A DNA stretch of 64,000 nucleotides from Lampropedia puyangensis (GTDB taxonomy: Bacteria; Pseudomonadota; Gammaproteobacteria; Burkholderiales; Burkholderiaceae_C), in NCBI RefSeq assembly GCF_004833285.1, contig NZ_STFG01000001.1:641287-705286 (forward strand). The letters run 5' to 3'. The position numbers were made by a program, and so were the translations under genes. Under the pieces are notes generated by a model. That model did not search any database. It was not told the DNA's origin and saw nothing but the letters and a program-made list of their open reading frames with translations. This document shows, one piece after another, positions 36,434 through 45,700 of this stretch. Numbering within the stretch: the first letter of the stretch is position 1; every line of letters starts with the position of its first letter.

Positions 36434-37366
36434 TTAATTAACGCGATCTAGCACTTGGCCATACGTCAAAAAATGCTCAACGTTGTGGATGACCCGCTCT
36501 TGCATCAGGTTCCGTGTCTCGTGGGTTGCGCTGGCCATATGGGGAGTTAGAACGACGTTGTCCAAGGCCTGCAATGCTTCAGGGGCCCCCGGTTCATTGG
36601 CCAGAACATCCAATCCAGCGCCGGCGATATGCGCATGTTGTAGTGCGTGAATCAATGCTGGCTGATCAATCACAGAGCCTCTGGAGATATTGATGATTAT
36701 TCCGTTGGCTCCAAGAGAACAGAGTACTGATTTATTGACTAGGTGTTTGGTTTGTGGCCCTCCTGTACAGGCTACGACAAGATAGTCAGCCCACTGTGCC
36801 AGATCGTTTAGTTCTGCGAAGAATTGGTACTTGCTGTCAGGCAATTGGCGCCTGTTATGGTAGCCAACGGCCATTCGGAAGCCGATGGCGCGTTGTGCAA
36901 TAGCTTGACCAATACGGCCTAAACCAAGCAGACCAAGGCGTTTGCCTGCCACGCTGCGCCCTAGGGGAAATTGGCCTAACTCTTGCCAATGACCTTGCCT
37001 TACATATCTATCTCCTTCAGGAATGCGGCGGGCAACGGATAGGATTAGTCCCCATGCCATGTCCGCAACGCATTCGTCCAATACATTGGGAGTATTGCTA
37101 ACTTGAATGCCCAGACTTGCTGCTGCATTGAGGTCGATGGTGTCATAACCAGCCCCCCAACTGCATATGGCTTTGAGTTGTGGCCATTTCTTCATATCCT
37201 CTGCGGAGCAACCTCTGCGAACACTGGTTACGAGAACTTGTACTGTAGTCGGCAAGTTCGTGTTTGCACCCTGCCAGAGAGGTATGGCTTGATGCTGATG
37301 ACGGAGCCGTGCATCGGCATCTTCGCCAATCGGAGTCAGTTGGACGATTTTTTGGGGCTGATTCAT
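36434..37366 (-). CDS. D-isomer-specific 2-hydroxyacid dehydrogenase
   Basis: NAD(P)-dependent dehydrogenase that interconverts a 2-hydroxy acid and a 2-oxo acid, 310 aa. Visible marks: WGAGYDTIDLNAA, the nucleotide-binding GLLGLGRIGQAIAQRA, the catalytic Arg in IINISRGSVIDQPAL, Glu in VLANEPGAPEAL and the catalytic His in VLTPHMASATHETR. It resembles the glyoxylate/hydroxypyruvate reductase group. Its start overlaps the stop of the RraA-like gene by four bases, so the two are translationally coupled. Last gene of the operon that starts with the aldehyde dehydrogenase. Confidence 0.92.
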   Translation of the reverse strand: MNQPQKIVQLTPIGEDADARLRHQHQAIPLWQGANTNLPTTVQVLVTSVRRGCSAEDMKKWPQLKAICSWGAGYDTIDLNAAASLGIQVSNTPNVLDECVADMAWGLILSVARRIPEGDRYVRQGHWQELGQFPLGRSVAGKRLGLLGLGRIGQAIAQRAIGFRMAVGYHNRRQLPDSKYQFFAELNDLAQWADYLVVACTGGPQTKHLVNKSVLCSLGANGIIINISRGSVIDQPALIHALQHAHIAGAGLDVLANEPGAPEALQALDNVVLTPHMASATHETRNLMQERVIHNVEHFLTYGQVLDRVN

Positions 37367-38064
37367 GAAGCGACTGACGTTGGCATGTAATGGCTGGCTT
37401 CACAAGCGCTGGTAAAGCCCATGCCTTGTTTTAAGCAAAGTTTCATTTGCGAGTCTTTGTAGGCAATGGTGCGGGCTTGCTGTAATACCAGTTGAGTGTG
37501 AGCACGTGGCACGACGACGATGCCTGTGGCATCGCCAACCACCAAGTCTCCTTGTGCAATGGATACGCCACTGATCTGAACGGGCTCGCCCATGCTGACT
37601 AACTGCAGGCGACCTTTACCTGTAATCGGAGAGACATGACGGCTGGCTAACCACAGTCCCGTAGCACGAATCTCAGTCAGATCTCGACAGGCACCATCTA
37701 GTAAAACACCGGCTGCTTTGCGCTGTACACAGGCGTAAGCAGCTAAACCGCCTAGACTGGAGATGGGTTGTTCTTCCATCGCCACTACAAGTATCTTTTT
37801 GGGACCCGTGGCTTCCACCAAGTGGTGTACACCAAATGCATGAGCAGCAAATGCATGGACTGTTGAACTGCACTGGTGCTGAGCGGTAACAGCTTCAGCT
37901 GCCACAATGCCTTGGCCACTGCGCAGTTCAATGCCTCTTAACAGGTTTATTGGTAAGTGCAGGCTATCGAGTGCGTCGCACCACGTGCTGACGTCGTACT
38001 GCGCGCATTCTTGCAGCCAATGTTGCGTTGCCATTGCTGTATCGGCGCTGGTCCGATCAGTCAA
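37363..38064 (-). CDS. RraA-like / 4-hydroxy-2-oxo acid aldolase family protein
   Basis: Member of the RraA superfamily, 233 aa, which includes the RNase E inhibitor and the HMG/CHA-type pyruvate aldolases. The metal-site motif is present in ISSLGGLAAYACVQRK followed by AAGVLLDGACRDLTEI (Gly-x-Arg-Asp). In a catabolic operon the aldolase role (splitting a 4-hydroxy-2-oxo acid to pyruvate) is more likely than RNA control. The best start is a TTG at 38064 with AGGAG six bases upstream, overlapping the Bug gene stop by eight bases; a TTG seven codons earlier and an ATG at 38034 are alternatives. Confidence 0.85.
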   Translation of the reverse strand: MTDRTSADTAMATQHWLQECAQYDVSTWCDALDSLHLPINLLRGIELRSGQGIVAAEAVTAQHQCSSTVHAFAAHAFGVHHLVEATGPKKILVVAMEEQPISSLGGLAAYACVQRKAAGVLLDGACRDLTEIRATGLWLASRHVSPITGKGRLQLVSMGEPVQISGVSIAQGDLVVGDATGIVVVPRAHTQLVLQQARTIAYKDSQMKLCLKQGMGFTSACEASHYMPTSVAS

Positions 38065-39061
38065 TTTTTGCTCCTGATAAGGCAACTGCTTCAGCCCAGC
38101 GTTTTTGCTCTGCTTCTACTAGTGCTTTGAAGGCAATAGGCCCAAGATTATTGACTTCGCCCCCCATTTCTTCCAGTTTCCGGGTCACTCCGGGCAAAGC
38201 CACAACGGATTGAATGTCTGCGGCAATTTTGTCGCGAAGTGTAGGATCCATATTGGCTGGTGCAAAAGTACCAAACCATGTGGCTGCAAGAAAGTCTTTC
38301 ATGCCCAGTTCATCAAAGGTAGGGATTTCTGGCATGGATTTCATGCGCTGGTGGTGCGCCAAGGCAATGGCTTTGACTTTCCCTGAGCTGATGTAGGGCG
38401 CTACTTCCGAGAGCGTAACAAACGCCGCATCCAATTGATTTCCAACCAAATCTGTCACCATTGGTGCGCCTCCACGGTAGGGGACGTTCGTGCCTTTGAT
38501 TCCCGTTTTTTGCTTAAAAAGTTCAGAGGTGAGGTGTTGCACGCTCCCCGTTCCGGGTGAGCCAATCGATAGCCCTTGCGGTAAGGCTTTGGCCCAGTTT
38601 AAAAATGAAGGTAAATCATTCGCAGGAACTTTGTTGGCAACTACCAGTACGAGCGGAATGGTACTGGTCAGCGTGATCGGAGTGAAGTCTTTGACCGGAT
38701 CAAAGGACAAGTTGCTGTACAGACTGGAAGTCACTGTGTGCGTGGCGGTAGTTTCGTACAAAGTGTAGCCATTGGGGGGAGATTTCGCGACAAACTCAGC
38801 ACCGACGGTGGTGCCAGCTCCTGCACGGTTTTCTACAATCACGGGCGTATTCCAACTGCGGTAGAGTTCATCTGACAAGATTCGGGCAATGATGTCAGTA
38901 GCTCCTCCGGGGGCATAGGGCACAATAATTTTGACTGTTTTATCTGGAAAGTTTTGTGCTGATGTTGTATTTGCCATGGGCAGGCAGATCAGCCAGCTTG
39001 AGCACGCGATGGCGATATTTTTCAGGTGAGTGCGCCATGTTTTTGGGATGGAATGTTTCAT
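38057..39061 (-). CDS. Bug/TctC family periplasmic binding protein
   Basis: Periplasmic solute-binding protein of the Bug family, 334 aa, with AAGGAGA before ATG 39061 and a signal peptide ending near NTTSAQN. Family marks are VKIIVPYAPGGATDIIAR, VIVENRAGAGTTVGAEFVA and NVPYRGGAPMVTDLVGNQ. It differs clearly from the Bug protein of the tcu cluster, so it should bind another carboxylate. Middle gene of the operon, between the epimerase and the RraA-like aldolase. No membrane transporter is adjacent. Confidence 0.93.
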   Translation of the reverse strand: MKHSIPKTWRTHLKNIAIACSSWLICLPMANTTSAQNFPDKTVKIIVPYAPGGATDIIARILSDELYRSWNTPVIVENRAGAGTTVGAEFVAKSPPNGYTLYETTATHTVTSSLYSNLSFDPVKDFTPITLTSTIPLVLVVANKVPANDLPSFLNWAKALPQGLSIGSPGTGSVQHLTSELFKQKTGIKGTNVPYRGGAPMVTDLVGNQLDAAFVTLSEVAPYISSGKVKAIALAHHQRMKSMPEIPTFDELGMKDFLAATWFGTFAPANMDPTLRDKIAADIQSVVALPGVTRKLEEMGGEVNNLGPIAFKALVEAEQKRWAEAVALSGAKID

Positions 39062-39094
39062 TTTTGTCTCCTTGGTTCTTATTTATGCATCCTG

Positions 39095-39123
39095 CCGGCC
39101 AGCCATACATGCGTGCTGACCGG
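39095..39123 (-). other. Hairpin in the gap between epimerase and Bug genes
   Basis: Arms CCGGCCAGC (39095-39103) and GCTGACCGG (39115-39123) pair at eight of nine positions, 34 bases before the Bug start. No T-run follows. It could set relative expression within the operon. Confidence 0.5.
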
Positions 39124-39165
39124 CCATCGTGGTGGCCATTAAATTAGCTGTCGACCTCAGTTCAA

Positions 39166-40185
39166 TCAGTGGTCTTGTGCTTGACGCCATTGCAATAATC
39201 GTTTGACACCCTCTTGCATAGACACAGAGGGCTGCCACTGTATTTCTTGCCCAGCCAGAGCGTGTGGAATACTGAATGCTCCGCCTGAAGTTAGGCGCAC
39301 TTTGCCGGGCTCTTCAGGCGGGGAAATAGGGACCAGTTTGCTATCGCAGTAATCCAGTACGTGTTGCACGATCTCACGTGTGGTGACGGTGTCAACTCCG
39401 GAAACATTTACAGCAACATCGCTGGCATCGCTTTGAAAGGCAGCAATATTGGCGCGGGCCACATCACCTACATAGACAAAGTGCTTAGTCTCTGACCCAT
39501 CACCAGGCAAAGTTGGCGCCTTACCTGCACGTACTTGGTCATAGGTGCTCATGATGTAGAGCGCATTGGCTGCACGGTAGTGTTGTCTTTCTCCATATAC
39601 TGTGGAGTAGCGGACCACTACATAGTTGAGGCCGTGTTTCTGGTGGACTTGCCTGCACAATTGCTCGCCAATAATTTTGGACGCACCGTACAGTATGGCT
39701 GCAGGTGGAGCGCCTTCAGAATGAAAAGGCGTTGTTTCAGTTAATTCGCCTTTAATCCCATTGCCATATCCGTAGACGGCATTGGAGGACGCAAATACCA
39801 GTTTCTTAACGCCATTGCGACGACAGGCTTCGACTACGTTTTGGGCGCCACGAATATTGACATCTAGTGCAGCCCAGGGGCTTTGATCAAACCCCAGTGT
39901 CATATAGGCCGCCAGATGCAAGACTCCATCGATTTGCTGGGTCGCATCTAAAAGCTCATGCAGTTGCATGATGTCTGCTTTGAGAATACGTACCTTGGGA
40001 TGGTCTTGTAAATGTGCGATCGCTTGCATGGCACCAAAGGCAAAGTTATCCAAGAGCACTAACTCTTTGGCACCTTCCGCTAGCAGCAAGTCTGCGGTGT
40101 GCGAGCCCACTAGGCTGGCCGCACCAATGATGAGAAAGCGATGGCCACGTATGGCAAGTCGATTGTTGGGTGTGTGTGTTGGCAT
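39166..40185 (-). CDS. NAD-dependent epimerase/dehydratase (extended SDR)
   Basis: Extended short-chain dehydrogenase, 339 aa. The NAD site is RFLIIGAASLVGSHTADLL; the downstream DGVLHLAAYMTLG, the VFASSNAVYGYG active-site Ser region and YGASKIIGEQL (Tyr-x-x-x-Lys) complete the catalytic set. Such enzymes act on nucleotide sugars, sugar acids or related hydroxy compounds. Being 24 bases after an aldehyde dehydrogenase and ahead of a Bug protein, it is probably catabolic rather than involved in surface sugars. Substrate unknown. Confidence 0.88.
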   Translation of the reverse strand: MPTHTPNNRLAIRGHRFLIIGAASLVGSHTADLLLAEGAKELVLLDNFAFGAMQAIAHLQDHPKVRILKADIMQLHELLDATQQIDGVLHLAAYMTLGFDQSPWAALDVNIRGAQNVVEACRRNGVKKLVFASSNAVYGYGNGIKGELTETTPFHSEGAPPAAILYGASKIIGEQLCRQVHQKHGLNYVVVRYSTVYGERQHYRAANALYIMSTYDQVRAGKAPTLPGDGSETKHFVYVGDVARANIAAFQSDASDVAVNVSGVDTVTTREIVQHVLDYCDSKLVPISPPEEPGKVRLTSGGAFSIPHALAGQEIQWQPSVSMQEGVKRLLQWRQAQDH

Positions 40186-40209
40186 AGAGTGTCCTTGTTA
40201 TTGGGCGCG

Positions 40210-41670
40210 TTAGCCCAGAGCCATTGGGGCTTGGTGCAGGCCCCAGTAAATACTTTTGTTTTGGCTGTAGAGCTTCAGGCCTTCAATGCCTTTTTCGCGA
40301 CCAATACCGCTGTCTTTGAAGCCCCCAAATGGCGTAGCGATATGGGACTGCTTGTAGGTGTTGATCCACACGGATCCTGCTTGAATGGCTCGCGCAATAC
40401 GCCAAGCCTTGGCGTAGTCACTTGTCCATATTCCTGCACCCAAACCAAATGCGGTGTCGTTGGCTTGTGCAATTAGGTCGTCTTCGTCATCAAAGGGGAG
40501 GGCGACCAGAACAGGTCCAAAAATTTCTTCCTGACATACGCGCGCACTGTTGCTGAGACCATCAATGAGTGTGGGCATGTAAAACGCGCCTTGTTGCAGT
40601 TCTGATCCAGACGGAGGCATTCCTCCTGCAAGAATTTCCCCGCCCTCATGGCGGGCTAGTTCTACGTAGTTGGCTACGCGCTGGCGATGCTTGAGGGAGA
40701 TCAATGGTCCGACCTGTACGGTGGGATCATCGGGTAATGCAACACGTATTTGCCGGGTTCTTTCTGCCAGGCTATTTACGAATGCTTTGTAGATGGTGCG
40801 CTGCACAAACAGGCGTGAACCAGCAACACAGCTTTGCCCTGCCGAGCCAAAAATACCAGATATGACTGCTGCTAAGGCTTTTTCTTGGTCTGCGTCTTCA
40901 CACACAATGTGTGGAGATTTTCCACCAAGCTCTAAAGCCACTGGAATGAGGCGCTGTCCGGCAATAGCTCCGATTGCTCGTCCTGTATCCGTCCCTCCGG
41001 TGAACGACACCATGCGCACACCCGCGTGTTTGACCAATGCAGCACCGACATCCTCACCATCTCCTGCGAGTACCTGTAGCATGCCTGTGGGCAAACCCGC
41101 CTGCTGTGCGATGCGTAGTAGCTCAAATGCCAACTGAGGAGTTTCCTCTGAGGGTTTGAGTATTACCGCATTACCAGCTGCTAGCGCAGGTGCGGCTTTC
41201 TGTGCTTCATTCATGATGGGGGAGTTCCATGGCGTGATGCAAGCAACCACACCGAATGGCTCTGCCAATGCCATAGAGAAGTACTCTCCACGCGCCGGTG
41301 TTAGTGCTCCCTGTAAGGTTTCACACACGGCTGCGTAGTACCGAAAATTTCCTGCTGCCGAATCGACCATATGCAGGCATTCTTTATAGGGTTTGCCACT
41401 GTCGCGCATTTGTAGAGCCGCGAGCGATTCGCGCTCAGCCAGAATGCCCTGTCCTATTGCATAGAGTACGGTAGCGCGTTGGTCTTGACGTAAGCCAGAC
41501 CATGCTTGGTGATGAAAGGCATCCCAAGCCGTTTGTACGCAGGCGTCAACGTCTTGCGCTGTTGCCTTTTGCACCTCGCCTGCGACTTGGCCATTCGCTG
41601 GATTGATGGAAATTAATTTGTTTTTGTTTGCCGCTAGATCGTAGTTGGTTTGGCTTGTTTGTGTGGCCAT
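40210..41670 (-). CDS. Aldehyde dehydrogenase
   Basis: NAD(P)-dependent aldehyde dehydrogenase, 486 aa from ATG 41670 with AAGGAG upstream (the open frame begins 15 codons earlier). Catalytic Asn in ITPWNSPIMNEAQKAAPALA, Glu in VALELGGKSPHIV and nucleophile Cys in GSAGQSCVAGSRLFVQ are intact. It belongs to the broad betaine/hydroxymuconic semialdehyde group. First gene of the five-gene catabolic operon and divergent from a LysR gene 76 bases away. Confidence 0.94.
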   Translation of the reverse strand: MATQTSQTNYDLAANKNKLISINPANGQVAGEVQKATAQDVDACVQTAWDAFHHQAWSGLRQDQRATVLYAIGQGILAERESLAALQMRDSGKPYKECLHMVDSAAGNFRYYAAVCETLQGALTPARGEYFSMALAEPFGVVACITPWNSPIMNEAQKAAPALAAGNAVILKPSEETPQLAFELLRIAQQAGLPTGMLQVLAGDGEDVGAALVKHAGVRMVSFTGGTDTGRAIGAIAGQRLIPVALELGGKSPHIVCEDADQEKALAAVISGIFGSAGQSCVAGSRLFVQRTIYKAFVNSLAERTRQIRVALPDDPTVQVGPLISLKHRQRVANYVELARHEGGEILAGGMPPSGSELQQGAFYMPTLIDGLSNSARVCQEEIFGPVLVALPFDDEDDLIAQANDTAFGLGAGIWTSDYAKAWRIARAIQAGSVWINTYKQSHIATPFGGFKDSGIGREKGIEGLKLYSQNKSIYWGLHQAPMALG

Positions 41671-41733
41671 GTTTTGCTCCTTTGCGTGTATTGGATGCGC
41701 AAAACATCTGCTCATAAAATTGATATTTATCTT

Positions 41734-41760
41734 ATATTTATAGGTTATGGCTATAAATAT
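41734..41760. promoter_or_regulatory. Inverted repeat enclosing the LysR start codon
   Basis: Perfect ten-base arms ATATTTATAG (41734-41743) and CTATAAATAT (41751-41760) flank a seven-base centre that contains the LysR ATG at 41747. Possible autoregulatory operator, or a hairpin that presents the start codon. It is the only clear dyad found in the divergent promoter region. Confidence 0.7.
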
Positions 41761-42715
41761 TAAATACCGAGCTTTAAAGGCATTTTTGTTGGTGGCGCAA
41801 ACACGTTCCTTTACGTATGCCGCTAACGATCTGGGGGTGACACAGCCCTCCTTGACAGCGTTGATTCATGATCTAGAGGAAACTGTTGGCATGCGTTTGT
41901 TTGAGCGCTCGACGCGACATGTGGAACTTACTGAGGCTGGTGGCGAGTTTCTTTCGCGCATCATGCGACCATTGGGCGATATTGAAGATGCCTATGCCAG
42001 TGCTGTGACTCACGCAAAAGGGGAAATCGGTTCGATCTCTATCGGCAGCCTACCTTCTGCCGCCATGGGCATGTTGCCAATTGCAATGGCTCAGCTCAGG
42101 CGCTCACACCCTGCATTGCGTACAAAAATCATTGAAATGCACAATGACCAGCTGCTGGAAATGATTCGAAGCAATCAAATTGAATGTGCGATCGGAGCTA
42201 TGACCGAATCCACTCAGGATTTGGATTTTGAGCCTTTGATAGGAGATGCTTTTTATTTGATCGTATATCCCAGTCACGCCTTTGAGAGTCGTCAGCGCCT
42301 GTATTGGCGCAATATTCAAAAGAAAGAGTTGATTGTTTTGGCACAAGGATCGAATGCACGGGCGCAGATCGAGCGTGAGTTGCCGGATCTTGATGGTGAG
42401 GAAAAGAATGAGCCACAGTACGATGTCACACACATCGTCACTGCGCTAAACCTAGTGCGTCAACAAGTGGGGGTAACTGTTGTACCTGGACTCTCTATGC
42501 TGGGCTTGCACTTGAATGGGTTGCACATCAAACGATTGCAAGACGCCAATGCGCAACGACGTATTGGCATCATTAAGCGTAAAGGCAAATTTCTTAGCCC
42601 AGCCACCACCATGTTACTCAATACTTTGCGCAGCATTGCTCCTTCGGTTGAGAAGAAGTTAGAGTCGCTTAATGTAAGGACGGATGTAGACAGAGCAAAG
42701 CGGAGTTTCAGCTAG
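41747..42715 (+). CDS. LysR-family regulator divergent from catabolic operon
   Basis: LysR-type transcription factor of 322 aa. The N-terminal helix-turn-helix reads YRALKAFLLVAQTRSFTYAA and VTQPSLTALIHDLEETVGM, then the effector-binding domain (ISIGSLPSAAMGMLPIAMA). It faces the aldehyde dehydrogenase operon and is probably its activator, responding to a pathway intermediate. The ATG lies in a tight inverted repeat and lacks a good ribosome site, so the message may be leaderless. Its 3' end overlaps the convergent NRPS gene by eight bases. Confidence 0.92.
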   Translation: MAINIKYRALKAFLLVAQTRSFTYAANDLGVTQPSLTALIHDLEETVGMRLFERSTRHVELTEAGGEFLSRIMRPLGDIEDAYASAVTHAKGEIGSISIGSLPSAAMGMLPIAMAQLRRSHPALRTKIIEMHNDQLLEMIRSNQIECAIGAMTESTQDLDFEPLIGDAFYLIVYPSHAFESRQRLYWRNIQKKELIVLAQGSNARAQIERELPDLDGEEKNEPQYDVTHIVTALNLVRQQVGVTVVPGLSMLGLHLNGLHIKRLQDANAQRRIGIIKRKGKFLSPATTMLLNTLRSIAPSVEKKLESLNVRTDVDRAKRSFS

Positions 42716-45700
42716 AAAACAGTTCTGGCGCAATAGCGCGTGTTGCAGCCAGTCCTGTCATTTCTGAATGTAGGAATGGGACTTCCAAAGTACGCAATTG
42801 GCTGGCGTAGGTATTCCACAAACTGGCTTGGAGTTGCGGTTTATTGGCGTGGTCTTTGCCTGCGCGGATGTGGGTGAGAACGCCGTTGTAGTAGCGGTGC
42901 TGGTGTTCTCGGATAAGGCGGTTGGTGTCGGTCACCACGCGGATCACGCCTGCCAAGGCTTCATCGGGCAATTGTCCTAATGCGGTGTCGCCCTGTTTCA
43001 GAAAGGCAATCACTTTGTCTTGGGTGTCCAGTTCTGGGTGGCCTTCAGGGTCATAGCCTGCAATCGCCAGCAGTGCGCGCAGGGCTTGCAAAGGGGATGG
43101 CTCAGGTTCGGCGCGCCAGACATCTGCAGGATAGGCATCGAGCATGGCAACCAAGCCCAGCGTTTTGCCCATGTTTTGCAAATGCACGGCAGTGGCCTGC
43201 GCAATGATGCCCCCGACGGACCAACCCAACAGATGGATAGGGCCATCGGGTTGGATTTGCAGCAGACGTTGGGCGTACTGCGCTGCCAGTGCATCAATGC
43301 TTTCAGGCAATGGTGTTTGTGGGTTCAGCGCTGGAGACTGCAGACCATACACCGCGCGTGGCACGCTGTGTTCGGACATGAAGTCAACATCTTTGGGGTG
43401 CGAGATAGCGCGGGCCAAGTGGCGATAGCCCCAGCTGATCCCACCTGCGGGGTGAATCACAAACAAGGGTGCATGGTCACTCAATATTGCCGAGCCATCT
43501 GCCATAGCGGCTGCGCTGGCCAATTGAATGACTGGGGCCAAGCCACTGTCGAAGCTGACTTTTTCGTCATCGATCAATGCAGCCAAGCCGCTGATGCTGG
43601 GTTGAGCGAACAAGGCGCCTAAGCCAGGGTTGCGCTGCCACTGTTCCTGTACCAATAGCAGCAGTTGCACAGCGCCAAGAGAGTCGCCTCCCAGGCTGAA
43701 GAAATCGCTGTCGGCATCTATTTTCTCTAATGGGACTTCCAATAATTGTGCAAATAGTGCGGCCAGCTTTTGTTCTGTGGCTGTTTGCACGGCTCGGCCG
43801 TTGCTGCTGCCAAAATCAGGTGCGGGCAGGGCTTTGCGGTCGAGTTTGCCGTTGCTGGTTACGGGCCAATCGTGCATTTGCACGATGGCAGCAGGCACCA
43901 TGTAATCGGGTACTTGGCTGGCAATGAAGCGTTTGAGTTGCGCGTGATCGAGTACTTCAGAGGCTTGCACATAGGCTACGAGTTTTTTGTCACCCACGCG
44001 ATCTTCGCGGACGATGACATTGCCGCGGCAGATCATGCCGCTGGCTTGCATGGCCGCGTCAATTTCACCCAGTTCGATGCGCAAACCCCGCAGTTTGACT
44101 TGGTGGTCACTGCGACCGATGTACTCCAAGGCGCCATCGGTACGCCAGCGAGCCAAGTCCCCAGTTTTGTACATGCGTTCACCAGAATGGAAGGGGTCTG
44201 GCACAAAGCTGGCACGGGTCAGGTCATCACGGCCTAGATATCCGCGTGCCAATTGCACTCCGGCCAGATACAAGTCACCGGCCACACCTGCTGGCACGGG
44301 GTGCAACTGGGCATCGAGAACGTACAGGCGCGTATTCCAGACGGGAAAGCCGATAGGAATAGGGCGTGAATGATCACTCGCACTGGCAGGCCAATAGCTG
44401 ACATCGACGGCGGCTTCAGTGGGGCCATAGAGGTTATGCAACTGAGCCGTCAAGGTGGCATGGGTGCGGTCGCGCAGATCGGCCGGCAACTCTTCTCCAC
44501 TGGTGAAGATGCGCTGCATATGGATGCCACGGGCACTGGGTTCGCTCAGGAAAGCAGCCAGCATCGAAGGGACGAAATGGCACGTACTAATGCGCTGTTG
44601 GCGGATGATGCGGGCCAACCAGGCAGGGTCGCGATGGGCTTCAGGAGGGGCCACTACAAGCGTGCCACCACATAAAAAAGGTAAAAAGAACTCCCATACA
44701 GAAACATCGAACGTGGCGGGTGTTTTCTGCAAAATCCGATCATCCGCACCAAATTTGTAGTGTTGGCGCATCCATTCCAGTCGATTGACGATGGCTTGGT
44801 GTTCGACCATGACTCCTTTGGGCTCTCCCGTCGAGCCGGACGTATAAATGACGTAGGCCAAATCGTGCGGTGAAGGCGCCTCCAGTGCACTCATGTCTCC
44901 TTCTGCTTGCTCGGGCCATTGCGATGTAGTCAGCAATGGCAACTCTTGCGGCAGCAGGTGGGCATCAGCCGGTTGTACTAAAGCGCACAGAGGTTTGGCC
45001 AACCGGACCACGCGCGCCAACCGTTCGGCGGGATGGTGCAAATCAAGCGGCAGGTAAGCGCCACCGGCGCGTTGTACTGCAAGTAATGCAATGACCAGTT
45101 CTAAAGAGCGTGGCAGTGCGACAGCCACTAGCGTGTCTTTGCCGACGCCTTGGCGTTGCAGGGCTTGAGCCAATGCGCGCGTGCGCTGTTCCACTTGCGC
45201 GTATGTCAGTGTGGTTCCTTCAAATTCCAGCGCAGGCGAATCCGGGGTGTGGCGCATTTGCGCTTCTATCAGGGCGACTAGGGTGGTACTGGGTACAGGG
45301 TGCTTTGTCGCATTGACATCAAAGACATAGCGCTGCGCCTCTTCAGGGCTGGCCAGGGTTATGTTGGCCAGCGTGGTGGCCTGCAATGCTTGGCTGATGA
45401 AGTGGGGGAGGCGCTGCAAATGGGCTTGTACGCTGTACAGGTCGTACAGGTTGGGGTTGGCTTCGATTTCCAGTTCGAGCGCATTGTGGCCGTCGCCTCT
45501 GAAGCCAATGGTGATGTCGTCAATCGGGCCTGTACCCAAAATCTCCAGTTGGGCATGTAAGCCGGTTAAGTGAATGGGCTGGTAAAACGGTTGCACATTG
45601 ATCAGCGCACCGTACAGGCGACGATTGCCACCCAGCAAGCCCAGATCGCGGCGCAACTGTTCGCTGCGGTAACGCCCATGGCGGCGTGCACGAACCTGTT

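Noticed and set aside
42708..42715. Overlap of the LysR and NRPS 3' ends as a sign of mis-annotation
   Set aside because: Both stop codons are clear and an eight-base convergent overlap is harmless; both genes look complete.
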